Below, in pieces: positions 45,101-58,400 of a stretch of 64,000 nucleotides of DNA. A model generated the notes under the pieces. It did no database searches. It was given only the letters and a program-made list of their open reading frames with translations, and was not told where the DNA came from. Source of the DNA: Diphasiastrum complanatum (Eukaryota; Streptophyta; Lycopodiopsida; Lycopodiales; Lycopodiaceae). The DNA lies in the NCBI GenBank assembly GCA_029204225.1, contig CM055093.1, forward strand, positions 18,563,041-18,627,040, in the 5' to 3' direction. The translations under genes and the position numbers were made by a program. The first letter of the stretch is position 1. Each line of letters begins with the position of its first letter.

Positions 45101-48100
45101 GATTCATCTCACAGTTTATCATCTTGTTGAAAGAAACTTTGTGATAAGTTGATGTTTTTTGGTTGAGGCAATATTTGATGGATTCTAGGGAAGGTAAGAC
45201 TTGTCTCCAAGGGATTTGACTGGGTATGGTGATTGCATGTTAGTATTCTTCTGATACAATTGGATAAATAGTGATTTTAGGTGAAAATTCACGATTTTTT
45301 GAGAAACGGTCCTTAAAACCGATAATTGCTATTTTCAGAGGGTTGTGTGCTGTAAGGAGGTTGATTTTGCATCATTATAGGTTCTGATAACCTGCATACG
45401 AGATTGAATCGTTGATAGGTTGCAAAATAGGAGGTTTTGGATGAAAATCATGGATTTCTGGTCTAAAAATGTGAATTTTGATGGGGTGGAGCGTTCTGAA
45501 GCTACCTGCTGCTGTAGTTGGATCCCAGTAGAATGATTATGAGCCTGTAAATCTGTTGTGATGAGTTGTAGTGGACATGGATGCTTCTATTCACGAATAT
45601 GTGCCTTAACCTCTAGACCTGAGGCTTGGTGGATGTGTTGCTGGCGGTTTAAGCCTGATTTTGGCTGCATGTATGAAGCATGAGGACGGCCCAGATCCAT
45701 AGCTACAGCCTGTATACAATTAATACCTTCAAAGCACTATTTACCTTGTAGAAAACTCATTTTTTGATTGCTCTTGCCATATTGCTCCATAAACGATTGA
45801 TAGAGGGTATGATCAGGGTCTAATGGCAATCGTAAACGCATTGTTAGCCTTAGATCTCCGACGTGCATTGATTCATGGTGGTTTTTAACTTTTTCCCTTC
45901 TGGAAATTGCACCTTCCTATTGTTTTTTGCACTTTTTTTCTCACGCTCGTGGGCCATACTATCGATGCTTACATGGCAGGCAGATTGTTAGTTCACTCCC
46001 TCCTGTCTGCAATATACGGCATGCAAAATGATCGAGGATTGAGTGTGTACTGATCGTCTGAATGTCTTAACGATTTTTTTTTTGGTACATTGTTTTCCTT
46101 CGAAAGACATCCATTGCCCCCCAAAAAAAAAATCTGAAATCAAAATTTTTGAAGTAGACTGTCCCTATTTCTTTCACAGAATATTAACTTAATTTGTTTT
46201 CATTGGATGGACTTAAAGCATTCTACACTTAAAAAATCTTCTACCTGGCTCTGATTAGTTCAGGGCTAATGAAGTATGTGTTTTGGTGATAGTTTGCTTT
46301 GAGTAGCATGTCATTTAAAAACCTAGTCTTTTTAGTCCTTATCCCTCTATGACGGCTAAATTTACCCTCTTTCTGCTCACGTTTATTTGAATTACTTAGA
46401 TTAGTCCGTGATAACATAATTCAGGGAGTTGAATATGTTACTATTTTTTTGGGGAGGGATGTTGAATCAGTATTCATTATTCTTTTTTGGGAAAAGTCGG
46501 TTTTTGAATATTGTTTGAATTAGTTATCTTTTGAAAACTAAATGGTTTTTTTAATGTCTAAGCAGCCTATTTGAGTTAGCCCGATGCCATTACCTTTTTT
46601 AACTATTTTAGAAAGAATTAAAAAAAAAAATTCTCTGAAAAAAATACAATTTGGCTTTTTTTTAGGTCACATTCTAAAAAGGAACTGTTTCTGAACGTCG
46701 TTCCGAAACGGGTTCCGTTTCAAAACAGGCAACTTTTCTAAAGAGTAGTCAGAGGTTGAAAAATAAATGAATCCCAATTTTGCAGTATGTAAGGGATCGA
46801 ACCAATCTTTGCTCTTTGATCTAAGCAGGTAGTTTTCAAACAATCAGCCATTTGACAATGTTGTATATATGGGCTAGTACCCAATAATTGACATAATGGA
46901 GGTTTCCAAGGGCATAAGATATATTTGGTTGGAATCTCCAATAATAACAAATAACATGTGTCCTAAGATGAAAATAAGATGCTTGTAATACGCCCTTCTT
47001 AAAAAGACACTGTCCTCGATGTTGGCCCTTGGGTTAATGAAAATGTTGAAGTTGCAACATAATGACGCATAATGCATAAAGGCATATATTGAAGAAGCAA
47101 CCGTCCAAATCCAAAATGTATAAGCTGAGGCAGCAGTAAAAAAACTGGAATATCATCTAAAGGGCCTATTGTGATCATAGTTTACAAATGGCTCATGAAT
47201 TCAAATAAAGGCATCAAACTGAACCAGAGCACTTTAGTACACCATAATAGCTCTACTACATTACCTTGCCAACTGATGGAGTGTAAATGCCGAATGAAGG
47301 CATGAATGTGCAACACCTCGGTAAAGTATGCACTAAGGACTCAGCCGCTGTATACAATTAGACACTGTGCCAGCTGAATGTATCAAAAGTGCCTCTTGAA
47401 TGAAATAGGAGGCTGCAAGGCGAAAGTAAGTGTGTATGGGATCACTAGAGTAGGTGACATAAAACAAAATGAGTGTAAATATGGAAACAGATACAGAAGT
47501 AGAACAACAGAAGATGTAGCGATAAAAGACATATGAACGAGAGGTAAACATGCGAAAACTATACAATGTCAAGTATATTCAAATTAGATGTGTGAGTGAG
47601 AAATGTACAAATAACAGCAATGGTAGATAACCAGGAGTTGAAGAAATACATGTAGCATCTGTAGAAGGACCTGACATCAGAAAATGAGAAGATGCCTATA
47701 AAGCAGATAGCGCCTGACTATCATATTTATTGACGACTCATTTGTAGAGATACCATGCCTGTGTCTCATCTGTAAATATATTCACCTCAGCTGCAAATAC
47801 TGATTCCATGCAGGCGTGCACACATCTCCATATGAAGATGTGCGAGTGGAATTTGAACCAAAAGACTGAATTCTACCCATAACTCAAGCAAACAATTGAT
47901 CGAAATATCTCTATCTCTGCGTTGATGGTAAATCTCTAACCCAGACATAACTGTCTGTGTCTCTCAACGTATAAGTCTGTATCTGAGCTGATTATCTCTA
48001 CCTCTGAGCTGCAAGTCTGTGTGTTTGATCTGAAAGTGTCTTAGCTTCAATCTAACTCTTATCTTCGGGTCTGTGTTTCTCAGCAACATATTCGTTGAGC

Positions 48101-51100
48101 CAATCTCTAGTGAAAAATGAAGTTGTATGGATGTAACTTATTTCTGGAAGTAACTTAGGTGAATCTGTTAATGCGTTTAGATTGCGGTTTCGGTTTACTC
48201 CTTAGAAAGGCTTTCTTGAAAGTGAATGAATCTAGTGGAGAAGAATAATTTAGAAAACAAAGTCTTTAGGATTGAGGAAGAAAGTTTGTTTGTTTGAGCA
48301 CTTGCCTCTATCCATCCACTCTACAGATGTAGTCTTTTCCTATAAAATGTGTTAAGTGCATGATCTAGTTATCATCTCGATTGATAATTATAAGCCATAA
48401 AGTGACAGATGCTGGCTTTATAAGTTTGTCTTTGTGCAAACAACTTTTCTTCAACAACTCGTATAATTATGGAGCTTTCTTCATTATATAAAAAGAGGTA
48501 TAGCACTTTGTTCACAATACTGTACATTCTCTAATCTCACTTCTCAATCGCTTAGTTGCAATTGGTTCTTTTTTCACTAAACAGTTGAATACAGTATTTC
48601 CAAAAGCTTGGGTGATGATGTAGTGGATCGTTTGATTGGTTGGAGCTCTGAGTTGAGTGTTTGCAGATTCCTAATGAATTCTGCACTACATAAACGTGGT
48701 GTACTACCAGGCTTTGCAGTATTTACCACTAGCTTTGGAGAGGAAGGGTGGGGAAGCAACCGCTATACTGTTTGTCAACCGAGCTTTCAGTTTGCATGTA
48801 CGTTAAATTGAAACTGAGTAAATATATCATTCAAGTAGTAAGTTTGGTTCTATGTTGAGCACTTTGTTTTTTCTTTCATGAATATGCATATGATACATAT
48901 CCAAAAACAATAATTAGATTGTCCAAGCCTTCCATATGTGTGGAGGGTTTGATGAAAAAGATCGAAACATTATTTTACCCATGAAACAATGGTGCTTCGC
49001 CCTTTTCTATTGGGAAGGTATGCAAAAGCTTTTGAGTTGGAAGAAACATCCTTTTCTATACATCTATAAAGAAAAAGATAAAGGAAACTTGTAGACGTAA
49101 ATTTTTACCACAGTGAAGCTTGAGCTGCTCCAGCAGAAGATATAATAATAGCTAAACTTTATAATCTCAGTTTTTAATTTTGATTGCCCATAGGGCACAA
49201 TATCTCTGTAATACACGAGCATTTTTCTAAGAAGACAAATAATGCTACCTCAAGCTATATGTCCCACTTTTTTGACTTGCCCTCTTCTTGAAGAGATTTA
49301 TGTCTTTCATGTTCATCAAATTCATATGAAACTACTTACACTCGCTATTCTTCGCTTGGTGAAATTGCTGCCCTGAACTGAGGATAAGCTGAGACACTTG
49401 AATAGGAGTTTGACTTTCTAGCGAAATGGAAAAACCAAAAGAGAAGCCTATTCCTCATTTTGTGTTATGTAGAAAATTGAGTTGTTTTTACTCTCAAAAT
49501 GATATGCAAATCGAGGAAGTTGTCACCTTACAGCTTTTTCCAAGGAATCAGCCTTTATAAAACTCTCAACTAAAACTGGCTAAAAAAATATATCATTCTT
49601 TTGTGAGCAATTTTAAAATTTTTGGAAAACTATTTTGTATGACACAAGTATCAAAATTTTGTTCTATGATCTATCCCAATAAGATGTTTATGTTTCAGAG
49701 GAAACCAAGAAGCTTTGTGTTGCACAACTTTTGACTCAAATGCAACGTATCCCGGAGGGGGCTTGCTGTGGTCTTTGAGGCTTCCATGAGGGCAAATTGC
49801 ATGTGCCGCAAATTTGAAATAGGAAAAAGGTCTTCTTTGTTCTTTCAAAGTTGGCATTATGAGCAAGAAAGCATACCAAATTATATCTGGAAAGTGTGGA
49901 CTATGGAAGGTTATTCAAAATTTCAAAAGCATAGCTTACAAGTTGGAGCTACAAGAGGGATACAAAGCACATCTAATATTTGTAAGAAAATTGAAGAGAT
50001 GCTTGTATGACAGTCATAATATCAAACATAGTGGAACAATGTTTCATGGGCCATCGGTTAGAATTGGCCAATTCAACAATTTGACAATTTGAATTGGGAA
50101 ATAATCTCTCTTCCAAGGTTCGAACCATTAAATTATTCTAGATTTCTTGTGAGTTTTATTGCTGGCGTTCTGTTTTAGCAAAAAGAAGTGGTAGTTTAGT
50201 GTTTAGATTGCAATCATAACGTTGTGACGTGTAGACTATAATCAGTCAATTGTTGTGATGCGTCTCTTGATTCCTGAGTCCTTACTTGGTATTGTTGATT
50301 TCTACATAACATATGTTGGGAATTGAGTTGAGTGTTCAATGGCCATTGGCTTGAAGGCATCAAAGTTCAATCATCAATGCATCTTGGTGTTACTCAAGTA
50401 GTAAGAAGATTGAACTTAGAAGAGCTCTTTGGATTAGGACTTAGTAGCAGTTCTAAGGTTACAAGGTGCCGATGATTGATCATTGAAATTAGGCTTTAGC
50501 TAATAAGCAGGATTGAAAACACGTCAAACATCTCACAATGACATATGTCAATAGCCATAGATTAGTAACTACAGTGCAGAGTCCGCACGAGTAGACTAAT
50601 GATCAACCAGATAAGAAATTGTAGTAATAGTTAACCAGTAGCAACATCTCATAACAAAATAAAGGTCAAATGAAATTGCAGTAATACATAACTAGTAACA
50701 TGTCACGACAAAATAAAGGTCAAGCGAAAAATTCAGAATCCACTTAGGAGCTAGCAGACCATCATCCATGTACAATGTACACCGTTCAATGCCAAAACTT
50801 GAATGCTCAAATGTTATTATGAACTCTGTCTGATGAATTATGAATGATGACCCCTGCTGTCTAGATTCTGAGCAATACTCTCCACAGCTATCATCCATGA
50901 TCTTACAATAGCCTCCTAGCACTCTCGTGCAGCCATAGGCTCCCCCTCCTCCTCATCATAGTCATCCTCCTCTTCCCCCTCAATGTACTCCTGAAATAAA
51001 CTTTTTGAGCTTTTACAATCGAATATTGTCTGTTGACCCACAGAAACTTGGGATGATGGAAGCGGCTGAAAGGGATTGCGCTCGTGCCATTGAGCTTCAT

Positions 51101-54100
51101 CCATTGTATTCAAAGGTAAGTATTGCTGTGTTTGCATTCTGACAATTTATATATCTTCCCTTCTTATCTAGAACTGTGATAGGATCTGAGCACACCGGTC
51201 AGGATCATAATAGTCTGTAAGAGGCTTTTCAATTTGTCATCTTACATTTATGGTGGTTAGCTTGCTGTTGAGCTTTCTGTTGACGCAATGTGACCGTTTG
51301 AAACGGATTTTAAAATTATGTGAAAAAAAACCTCCTAGTGTGTGTGAAAGTTTGGCATAGAAAAATTTAGTTAGAACTCAATAAAGGAATAGTAGAATTA
51401 TGAATACCTTGTGCATGTGCATTGTGTGATGTACCGCAATGTCTTATTGACTCCTCATCATCTAAGTGTGTCAATTACCAATTGTTTGTATTGTCATTGT
51501 ATAGAGCTATAATCACTGTCTAGACACTTAAACAACAATTGGTTTTTTTTAACAAAAGGCTGGGAATAAAACCAAGCAAAAGAAAAAGAAAAAAACCCTA
51601 AAGTCATTTTGCTGTTTCTTTCCCGACAAAGCCGATTCTTTCCCGTTCCAAACGCTTCCCAAACACGTTGCAAAAAGGCTTTTCGAGAAGGAACATTGTG
51701 TTGATGGGTCCTTGAGGATTATGTTATGGAAAAGGAAAATGAACTTTACTATTTTTAAATTGTGACCTCTTTAATGTGAGTAAAAATCATCATTCCAGAA
51801 AAAAATGATTTGGTTGGCAACTACCATATTTTTAGCTTACTAAATTCTGAATCATTCTGCTTTGTTACAGTCTTGGTTTTGCACCTGTCTTAATTTCTTC
51901 AGGAAAGTCCTCTGACCACAGAACATGCAGGAACATAGGAGATTAGGATTTTCTCATATCTACATTACAGAAATTACTGAAGTTTTTTGTCAACATCTTT
52001 TGCTGCCAAATTGAAAACTTATCGTCCATGAGAACTTTCTAATGTAGTCAATCGAGAAATCCTGTTTACTATTTTCCAGAGTCAAGTGTACAATTTTCCA
52101 GAGTCAAGCAGTGTTTTCAATTCCATTATTACTATATAGATTGACAGCAATTTAGTAAACCTTGTCTTGAACAGAGCTACATGTGAAATTGTTTACGAAA
52201 ACGAAAACTAGGACCCATTGTTGCACCTTTGTTAAGATTTCTATGCATATTTATATATAAGGTTGTAATATAAAATGCTCTGATGTGTTTCTCTACTGGG
52301 AATGGCCTAGTAATTAACCAGGATACTTGCAGGCATGGTATAGAAGAGGTCATGTGAGAGCTGAGTTATTAGACTACAAAGGAGCCCATTCTGACATGGA
52401 GAAAGCTCTGGCATATGAAAGTTCTGCTAGCAGAAAAAATGAAGTCAAAAAAGAGCTATTGCTTCTCAAAGAAAAGTTAAATGGCACAGCAAAATCAGAG
52501 GATCCTCAAGTGGCAAAAGTCTCAGGTGCCATATTTGTTACATTTAAGGCTATTCCTGAATGCATCATTATAGACTACAACGCTGATGTATTTGTCAAGG
52601 AGACTTCTAATGAGTGTCCTCTTGTGTCGTTTCTTTACAAGGCTTCTGACTTATGCTTGTTGTATTTAAATCTACCAGACAGCTTAGATGCCTGCTAGTG
52701 GGTGATGTTCTTGGGAATTTCAGAAATTTCCTCAGTAGAATGTTCCTTTCTTTGATTTGATCCAACAATTCAGACCTCATCACAAAAGGCTTATGAGCAC
52801 CTTTTCCTAATTGGACTTATAAAGTAAGCTATTACACTTTCTTCTTTGAGCATGTCCATTTTTGACCAGCCAGTTTTGGGAATGTGCATGCTTTTCATGC
52901 TTGAAATATATGACTAGTGAACAGGGCACGTGAATGAATCAGTCTCTCTAATGAGTAACTCAGTTTCTACAAGTGCCAATCTACGCCATGCTATAGATAA
53001 TAAAAAACCGGACACGTTTTGAAAGAGATTTCAAGATATATAAGTCCATTATCTTGTTATCATCTGAAGTATAGTTTAGGAAGTATCGGCTTCTGTGAGA
53101 GCATTCCATTACCCAATTTCTTGTACATTCATCCCAGTTAAAGTTTACTCATTTACCTTGGATATATAATTTGCTTCGTGCTACTTATTTATGGATTTTT
53201 TTAATTGCTGTTATCGATTGAACTCAAGACATCCCGGAAGACTTTTTAGCTCTTATTTGGTTGAAAGCAACTACTATATGATTTGGCCTTGGAATAACTC
53301 CATTGGCTTGTTATCTTCAGACTAACCTGAATGACCTATTTGCTTGTTGTCTTTACCTTCCTCCTTGGAACTTCATCCCAGTTGAAGTTTTGCTCTATTC
53401 AGAATCAAGATTTAGATTTTTGTCAATTAATTGTTGCTCCAATTGACACACTCAATTACGTTAACTGTCATGCTTCTGTGCATAGAGCTTTGCACCTAAC
53501 CCTTTTGGGGGCAACACATTTTCTTACTATGTTTCAAGTTATTATTATACATATGCATAAAGTTCTAATCAGACTTACTATTGGAGGTCTCCTACTCACA
53601 TTGCTGATACTTTGAAAACATATGGTGGCCACTGTAAATTTTTCTCTTTTTTCTTGACTATGTGTCTGCCATTGCTTTTTCATCAGGGAGCTCTGATCTG
53701 GATCAAGAAAATTTACCTAGCACATCCTCAGTTGATGTTTATTTGACTCCTGACAAGGGTAGGGGTGTACTTGCAACCAAGAATTTTGAGCCTGGCAACT
53801 TGATTCTTCAAGAGCCTGCCTTTACAGTGGTATGAGCTGGACTGCAGCGTGCCATTCAATCTATGTGTACATAGAAGCCTTGAGATTGTTGTTTCATAGA
53901 TTTTTATCACTTTTCACTGTCTGGCATAGCTTCCAGTTGGCATTACTCTACGAAAGTGGAACAGGCCTGCTTGTGCTCTTTTCTTCCCCTCCATGCCATT
54001 GCTAAAGCTTGTAAAGCATAAATTTGACTATGTAATGAGTTTTGGGGGCCTTTATGGTCATCACCAGCCGAGGTACAGTGGTTTTGATTGCAGCAATGCA

Positions 54101-55417
54101 GGTTATCCTCAAAGAGCATCGAAAAACGCATTGTCACTTCTGCTTCAGGCTGCTTCCAGCTGATCAAATACCATGCAAGGGCTGCACAACACCTTTGTAC
54201 TGCTCAGAATCTTGCAGAGACTGTGCAATGAGCACTACCACAACACGTCGATCTGCTGAAAGAACTAACGAAAAGTCGCAGTCCTTTTTAAATCCAAAGG
54301 GTAAGCAAAATTTTCAGTCAATATGCTGTTTAGTGCTTCTTAATATCGTGCAGAAAACCTATGAATCATCAAATGCTCTGTCAAAGATCTAATTAGACAG
54401 GCCTGCCCAGGTGGAAAAGGTGTTCCTGCTTACACCAACATGCATGGAGTTTTAGATAGCATTGATAACATGTATGGAGAACATAATCACGAGTGTGGAG
54501 GTGCCAGCTGGCCTGCAGTGCTCCCATCAGAAGCTGTGCTGGCTGCTCGAATGTTTGTTCAATCTATCTGGGTCACAGCTAGCAGTGCTGTAAGAGCTTC
54601 AAAGACACTTTGTGATGAGGTATTACCTACAGCATGTACTTCACGAGAAATTAAGCCAGTGACCATTCACAGTAAGCCATTTAAATAAAATTGTTGCAAG
54701 TTTTTTTCACTCTCTAATTACTGACAGTAATACAGTTCTAACTAGATAACTAAATTCGCTATTTGTGGGCTTTTATGAACCTCTGAGTTAGTAAGGTTGT
54801 TTTGCCCCAGCCATCAAAAGACAGTCATTATGGGTCCTAGTAAGTAGGAGCATATTGGAACGGCACAACTATTTGGCCCTAGAAAGTCAAATGAAAGACC
54901 TTGCTAGTTGATGCCAATAAATTGGGCTTCCTTGTGAGTAAAGGAGTCATGGGCCTCATTAGCTGCTTAGCATAGCTAGTGTAGCTGAGATAGCTCAGAG
55001 TAGCATAGAGCTGGAGCAAACCTCAAAATGAAGTTAAGGTTTGTATGATCCTTTGATCAGTAAAGTTGTCCATCTCTATCTTCTCTCCTCTCTCATGTCT
55101 ATGTGCTGACTTATGCTTTTAACTTGGCCTCAAAGCACTCGTTGGGAGTCAGCAAACTGCATGCCATGTCCCTATATGTCAAAAGCCTTCCTCTCCAGAT
55201 ATAGACATCATTCACAACCACTTTAAGGGCTGACTTATAGTTTAGAACAAACCCAAACACAACTACACGCTTATGGAGTCTGGACATAACACTTGGGCAT
55301 CAGCAATGAGAGACGTCCCACTACCAACAATTCCCTTAGCATCTACAATGGTAGGTAGGGACAAAATCTTAATTATAAATCGTATAAGCCATATTGGCCT
55401 CCGTGCACATTTCTATT

Positions 55418-55461
<44 letters not shown>

Positions 55462-58400
55462 CGGCCGCCAGCAATGGTGCCTGCCTCCAGCGACGGCCAC
55501 TATTGCTGCTGCTGCTACTGCTGTAGCTCTGCTTCATCGCGTGCTGCTGATGCTGCTTCAGCTGCTCCATCTTGCTGCCACTGTCAAGCTCCAGCCCGCT
55601 GGTGCTGCTCTGCTCCATCGCTCTCTGGCTGGTTCAGAAATGTGTTTCATACGTTTTATTTGTATTTTTATTTTTTTATTTTTTTGTGGGCAATATGGGT
55701 ATCAGATTAAAGCTCTAATTAAGGGCAATACATCTATATAGGTTGCCGAATGTTTCGGATGCAGGATGGTCTAGTTCAGGTGCATTAACTCCTACTAGAT
55801 TTACGGTTATAAATTATAGATGCCATTTTACACAGCAAGGGCCATACAAAGAGGTAGATGCATATCCAAATTTCAGGTCATTATGTTATCTCGGATGATT
55901 TCGGCCAAGCCTTTGGTTCCACATCAAATTATCATTGCCAAGTTTGCAGTCCCTCCCTTATTGGTCGATGGCCTCTTTGGCTCATTGTTTATATCCAGAG
56001 AGCTTTGACCATTCCTTTAGACAAATATTCTCGTTTTCATCTCTTCGGTGTAGCTTCATAACCAGAGTTTCCATTTCTCATGGTTCTCTCAGGGAGCCCA
56101 CTTTTTGGACAGGTTCGGCATTCCTATCTCAGCTCTCCCATTAGGTACTCATGAGTTGACTTCTATCGAACATACTTCCTAGAGCTAGATACATCAAGTT
56201 TCCCAATCCTACCACAATATCTTGAGTATGAATTATCACACTCAGGTAGATTCAAGTTTCTTCGCAACAAGTGGCTGTTGAGACAAGATGCTTCCAGGTT
56301 GGGTTCTATAGAATATGTCGGGCCTTTGTGAATTACAATTTACTCTATAGTTGAGATGATTAAGTGCTGCTAGCAGTCATTCCAATAATAGAAAACTGGA
56401 ATACGTGTGTGAAATGGGGCATAGTGGCAAAAAAAAAAATTTCAAGTGTTTTTTGGAACTGCATTCCAGGGTTCCGGAACACTGCGTTCCGGAACCTAGG
56501 GTCCCAGATTGCCGTTTCGACGCACCTTAGCATTGGGCCCATAACAAAAAATTTGAAATCTGCTTAAGTTTCTTTTTGTTACGGCTCCCCAAAGATGATC
56601 AAATAGTTAAATAGGACTGTTTTTTAATAAAGGTAAAAAACAGTAGTTTTTTGACGGTTTTGTGTGCAAAAACCAACTAGAAGAAAACATTTTTGACCTT
56701 TGCAAATTTTGTAGCATAAAATCGGCTATGAAAATGTAGAACATCCAAAATTTAGCTCCTTAACTAGTATACAAGGCTTGTTTTCTATCCAAACGACGTC
56801 GGATTTCAATGGAACAAAAAGCAAACTTTGTAATAGCAGCACCACCATAGAAGATAAGCTTTTCACCCACACATTCATGAAGTTTAAGCGAACCAAGATA
56901 CAGCTAGAACGCATCCTAAATCACAATGATCAATGGTTCTTATACCAAATGTACACAATGATCGGTGGTTCTTATACCAATGTTAGAAACCCCATTGTCG
57001 AAATCGACCAAGGTAAGGACACAATCAGGTGACAAACACTTTATTACTGCCCATCCATAGAGGTATTGACATCTCACCCTCATGCATTGTAGCTATAAAC
57101 CACCATAAAGCAAGCTAAGGTCTCCCCTAGGGCCTGGGCTACGATGTCCTATACCACCGCATCCTAGCTTCAACCCTCTCAGGCCTACATCTTGAGGCAA
57201 GATATTGTCTTGGCCTCACACGTGGGAAGAGTTCTCCAATCTCCAAGTGAGAATGAATGCCTAGCTCATGGACATCCGCCTCTATACACATAGTACAGGC
57301 GGGGTCACCTTTGCCAACATGGTCACATCATAACCATTGACACATGTTAGTTACATGCACAGATGTACTGTTTATTATAGGAATAGAAGGTGTTTCCCTT
57401 GCCTTTCTGTGATTCCCTACTTACACTATGCTCTCTTATTTCTTGTGAGGATCCATGGTGTGTTGCCTTAATGATGCGAAAGATGTTTCTTTTATGTCGA
57501 CATACATGCTAGAGGGATCAATATGGAAGTAGGCTCCCATCCCCAAATTACCTCCTTTTTCTCAAGGAGACACTTCAGAACAACCATTGAGACTAAGACA
57601 CTATAAGAGGATGAGACAAATATTCCGACTAGAGATCAACATCGTGATCGGAGGCAGCGCATAGTTTGGAGACCAAGAGCCTTTCAGAGATCTTGACAGA
57701 CTACAGCACCCTAATGAGGAGATGACACTCTGCACCTTTAGTCTCATAAGTAGTGTCGGGACTATCTATCCTTTCCTGCTTTAGCAAAGTTCCAGCTCCA
57801 CTATGACAAGATATCTTATATACCTCTCCCTTTACAACATGCTCAGCACTATACTCGGTTTATGCAGAGATTTCACTTAGATGATTAGAGATGAGCTCTT
57901 TGATTGATTTAATCAAATTTATTTTGGTTTTGCTCTTGGAGACATATTTATGCACCTATACAGGGGTTAGAAAGAGCATGGAGAACCAAAAAGGAAAATT
58001 CCACTCTTATCATTCGCTTTTCATCTTTAGAAGAAAAAAGCTCAGTGCTATGCTTAAATGCCAAGCTTAAGGGAACACGTATCTTCCTTGATACATTTAT
58101 GCAAGTAAACAAATAGAGGAGAGCTTTTGAAGCAGCCAAAGACGCAGGAAGGATAGCAATATACAGGGATGGGCAGGTGAAGTACATTGATGGTAAAAGA
58201 AAATAAGAAGTTGCCTAGGAAGCAGGTAGGGGGTCCAACCATTGCGATTCCACTCTTTGGCATCTGCAGCTGACCTTCTAGAGTTTATGGACAACAGAGA
58301 TATTCTATTTTTTTCAGAGACTCATGAGAGCCCGGAAAGGGGCTTATCATGCTTTCTAAGCTTTGAGTGGGCATGGGTCTACAGGATGGAGGCCAGATTA

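Larger units (their letters stand above)
37043..52525 (+). other. TPR region, exons 2-5 of the SMYD4-like gene
   Basis: Exon 2 has ALRWKMDGNSAVRCKDFEKA and LSCYSK, the first TPR helix pair. Exon 3 (78 nt) supplies ATAILFVNRAFSLH, exon 4 (72 nt) KLGMMEAAERDCARAIELHP, and exon 5 AWYRRGHVRAELLDYKGAHS. Together these give the NRA-x-KLG-x-DC-x-AIxLxP-x-AWYRRG pattern of TPR motifs. The TPR segment in this family is thought to mediate protein contacts. Introns of 11.5, 2.2 and 1.2 kb divide it, the first two around very short exons. Confidence 0.82.

Noticed and set aside
48608-48811. 67-codon plus-strand open frame overlapping exon 3 of the SMYD4-like gene
   Set aside because: It is in a different frame from the TPR motif. 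The phase-consistent reading 48720-48797 with GT-AG sites explains the conserved residues instead.
54401-54411. Alternative acceptor at 54400 for exon 8 of the SMYD4-like gene
   Set aside because: It would break phase with the exon 7 donor at 54301; the acceptor at 54410 keeps the frame.
55273-55741. Cys/Ala/Ser-rich open frames on both strands next to the CT run in intron 8
   Set aside because: They come from CT and GCT low-complexity DNA, both strands look equally open, and the region lies inside an intron with consistent flanking exons.
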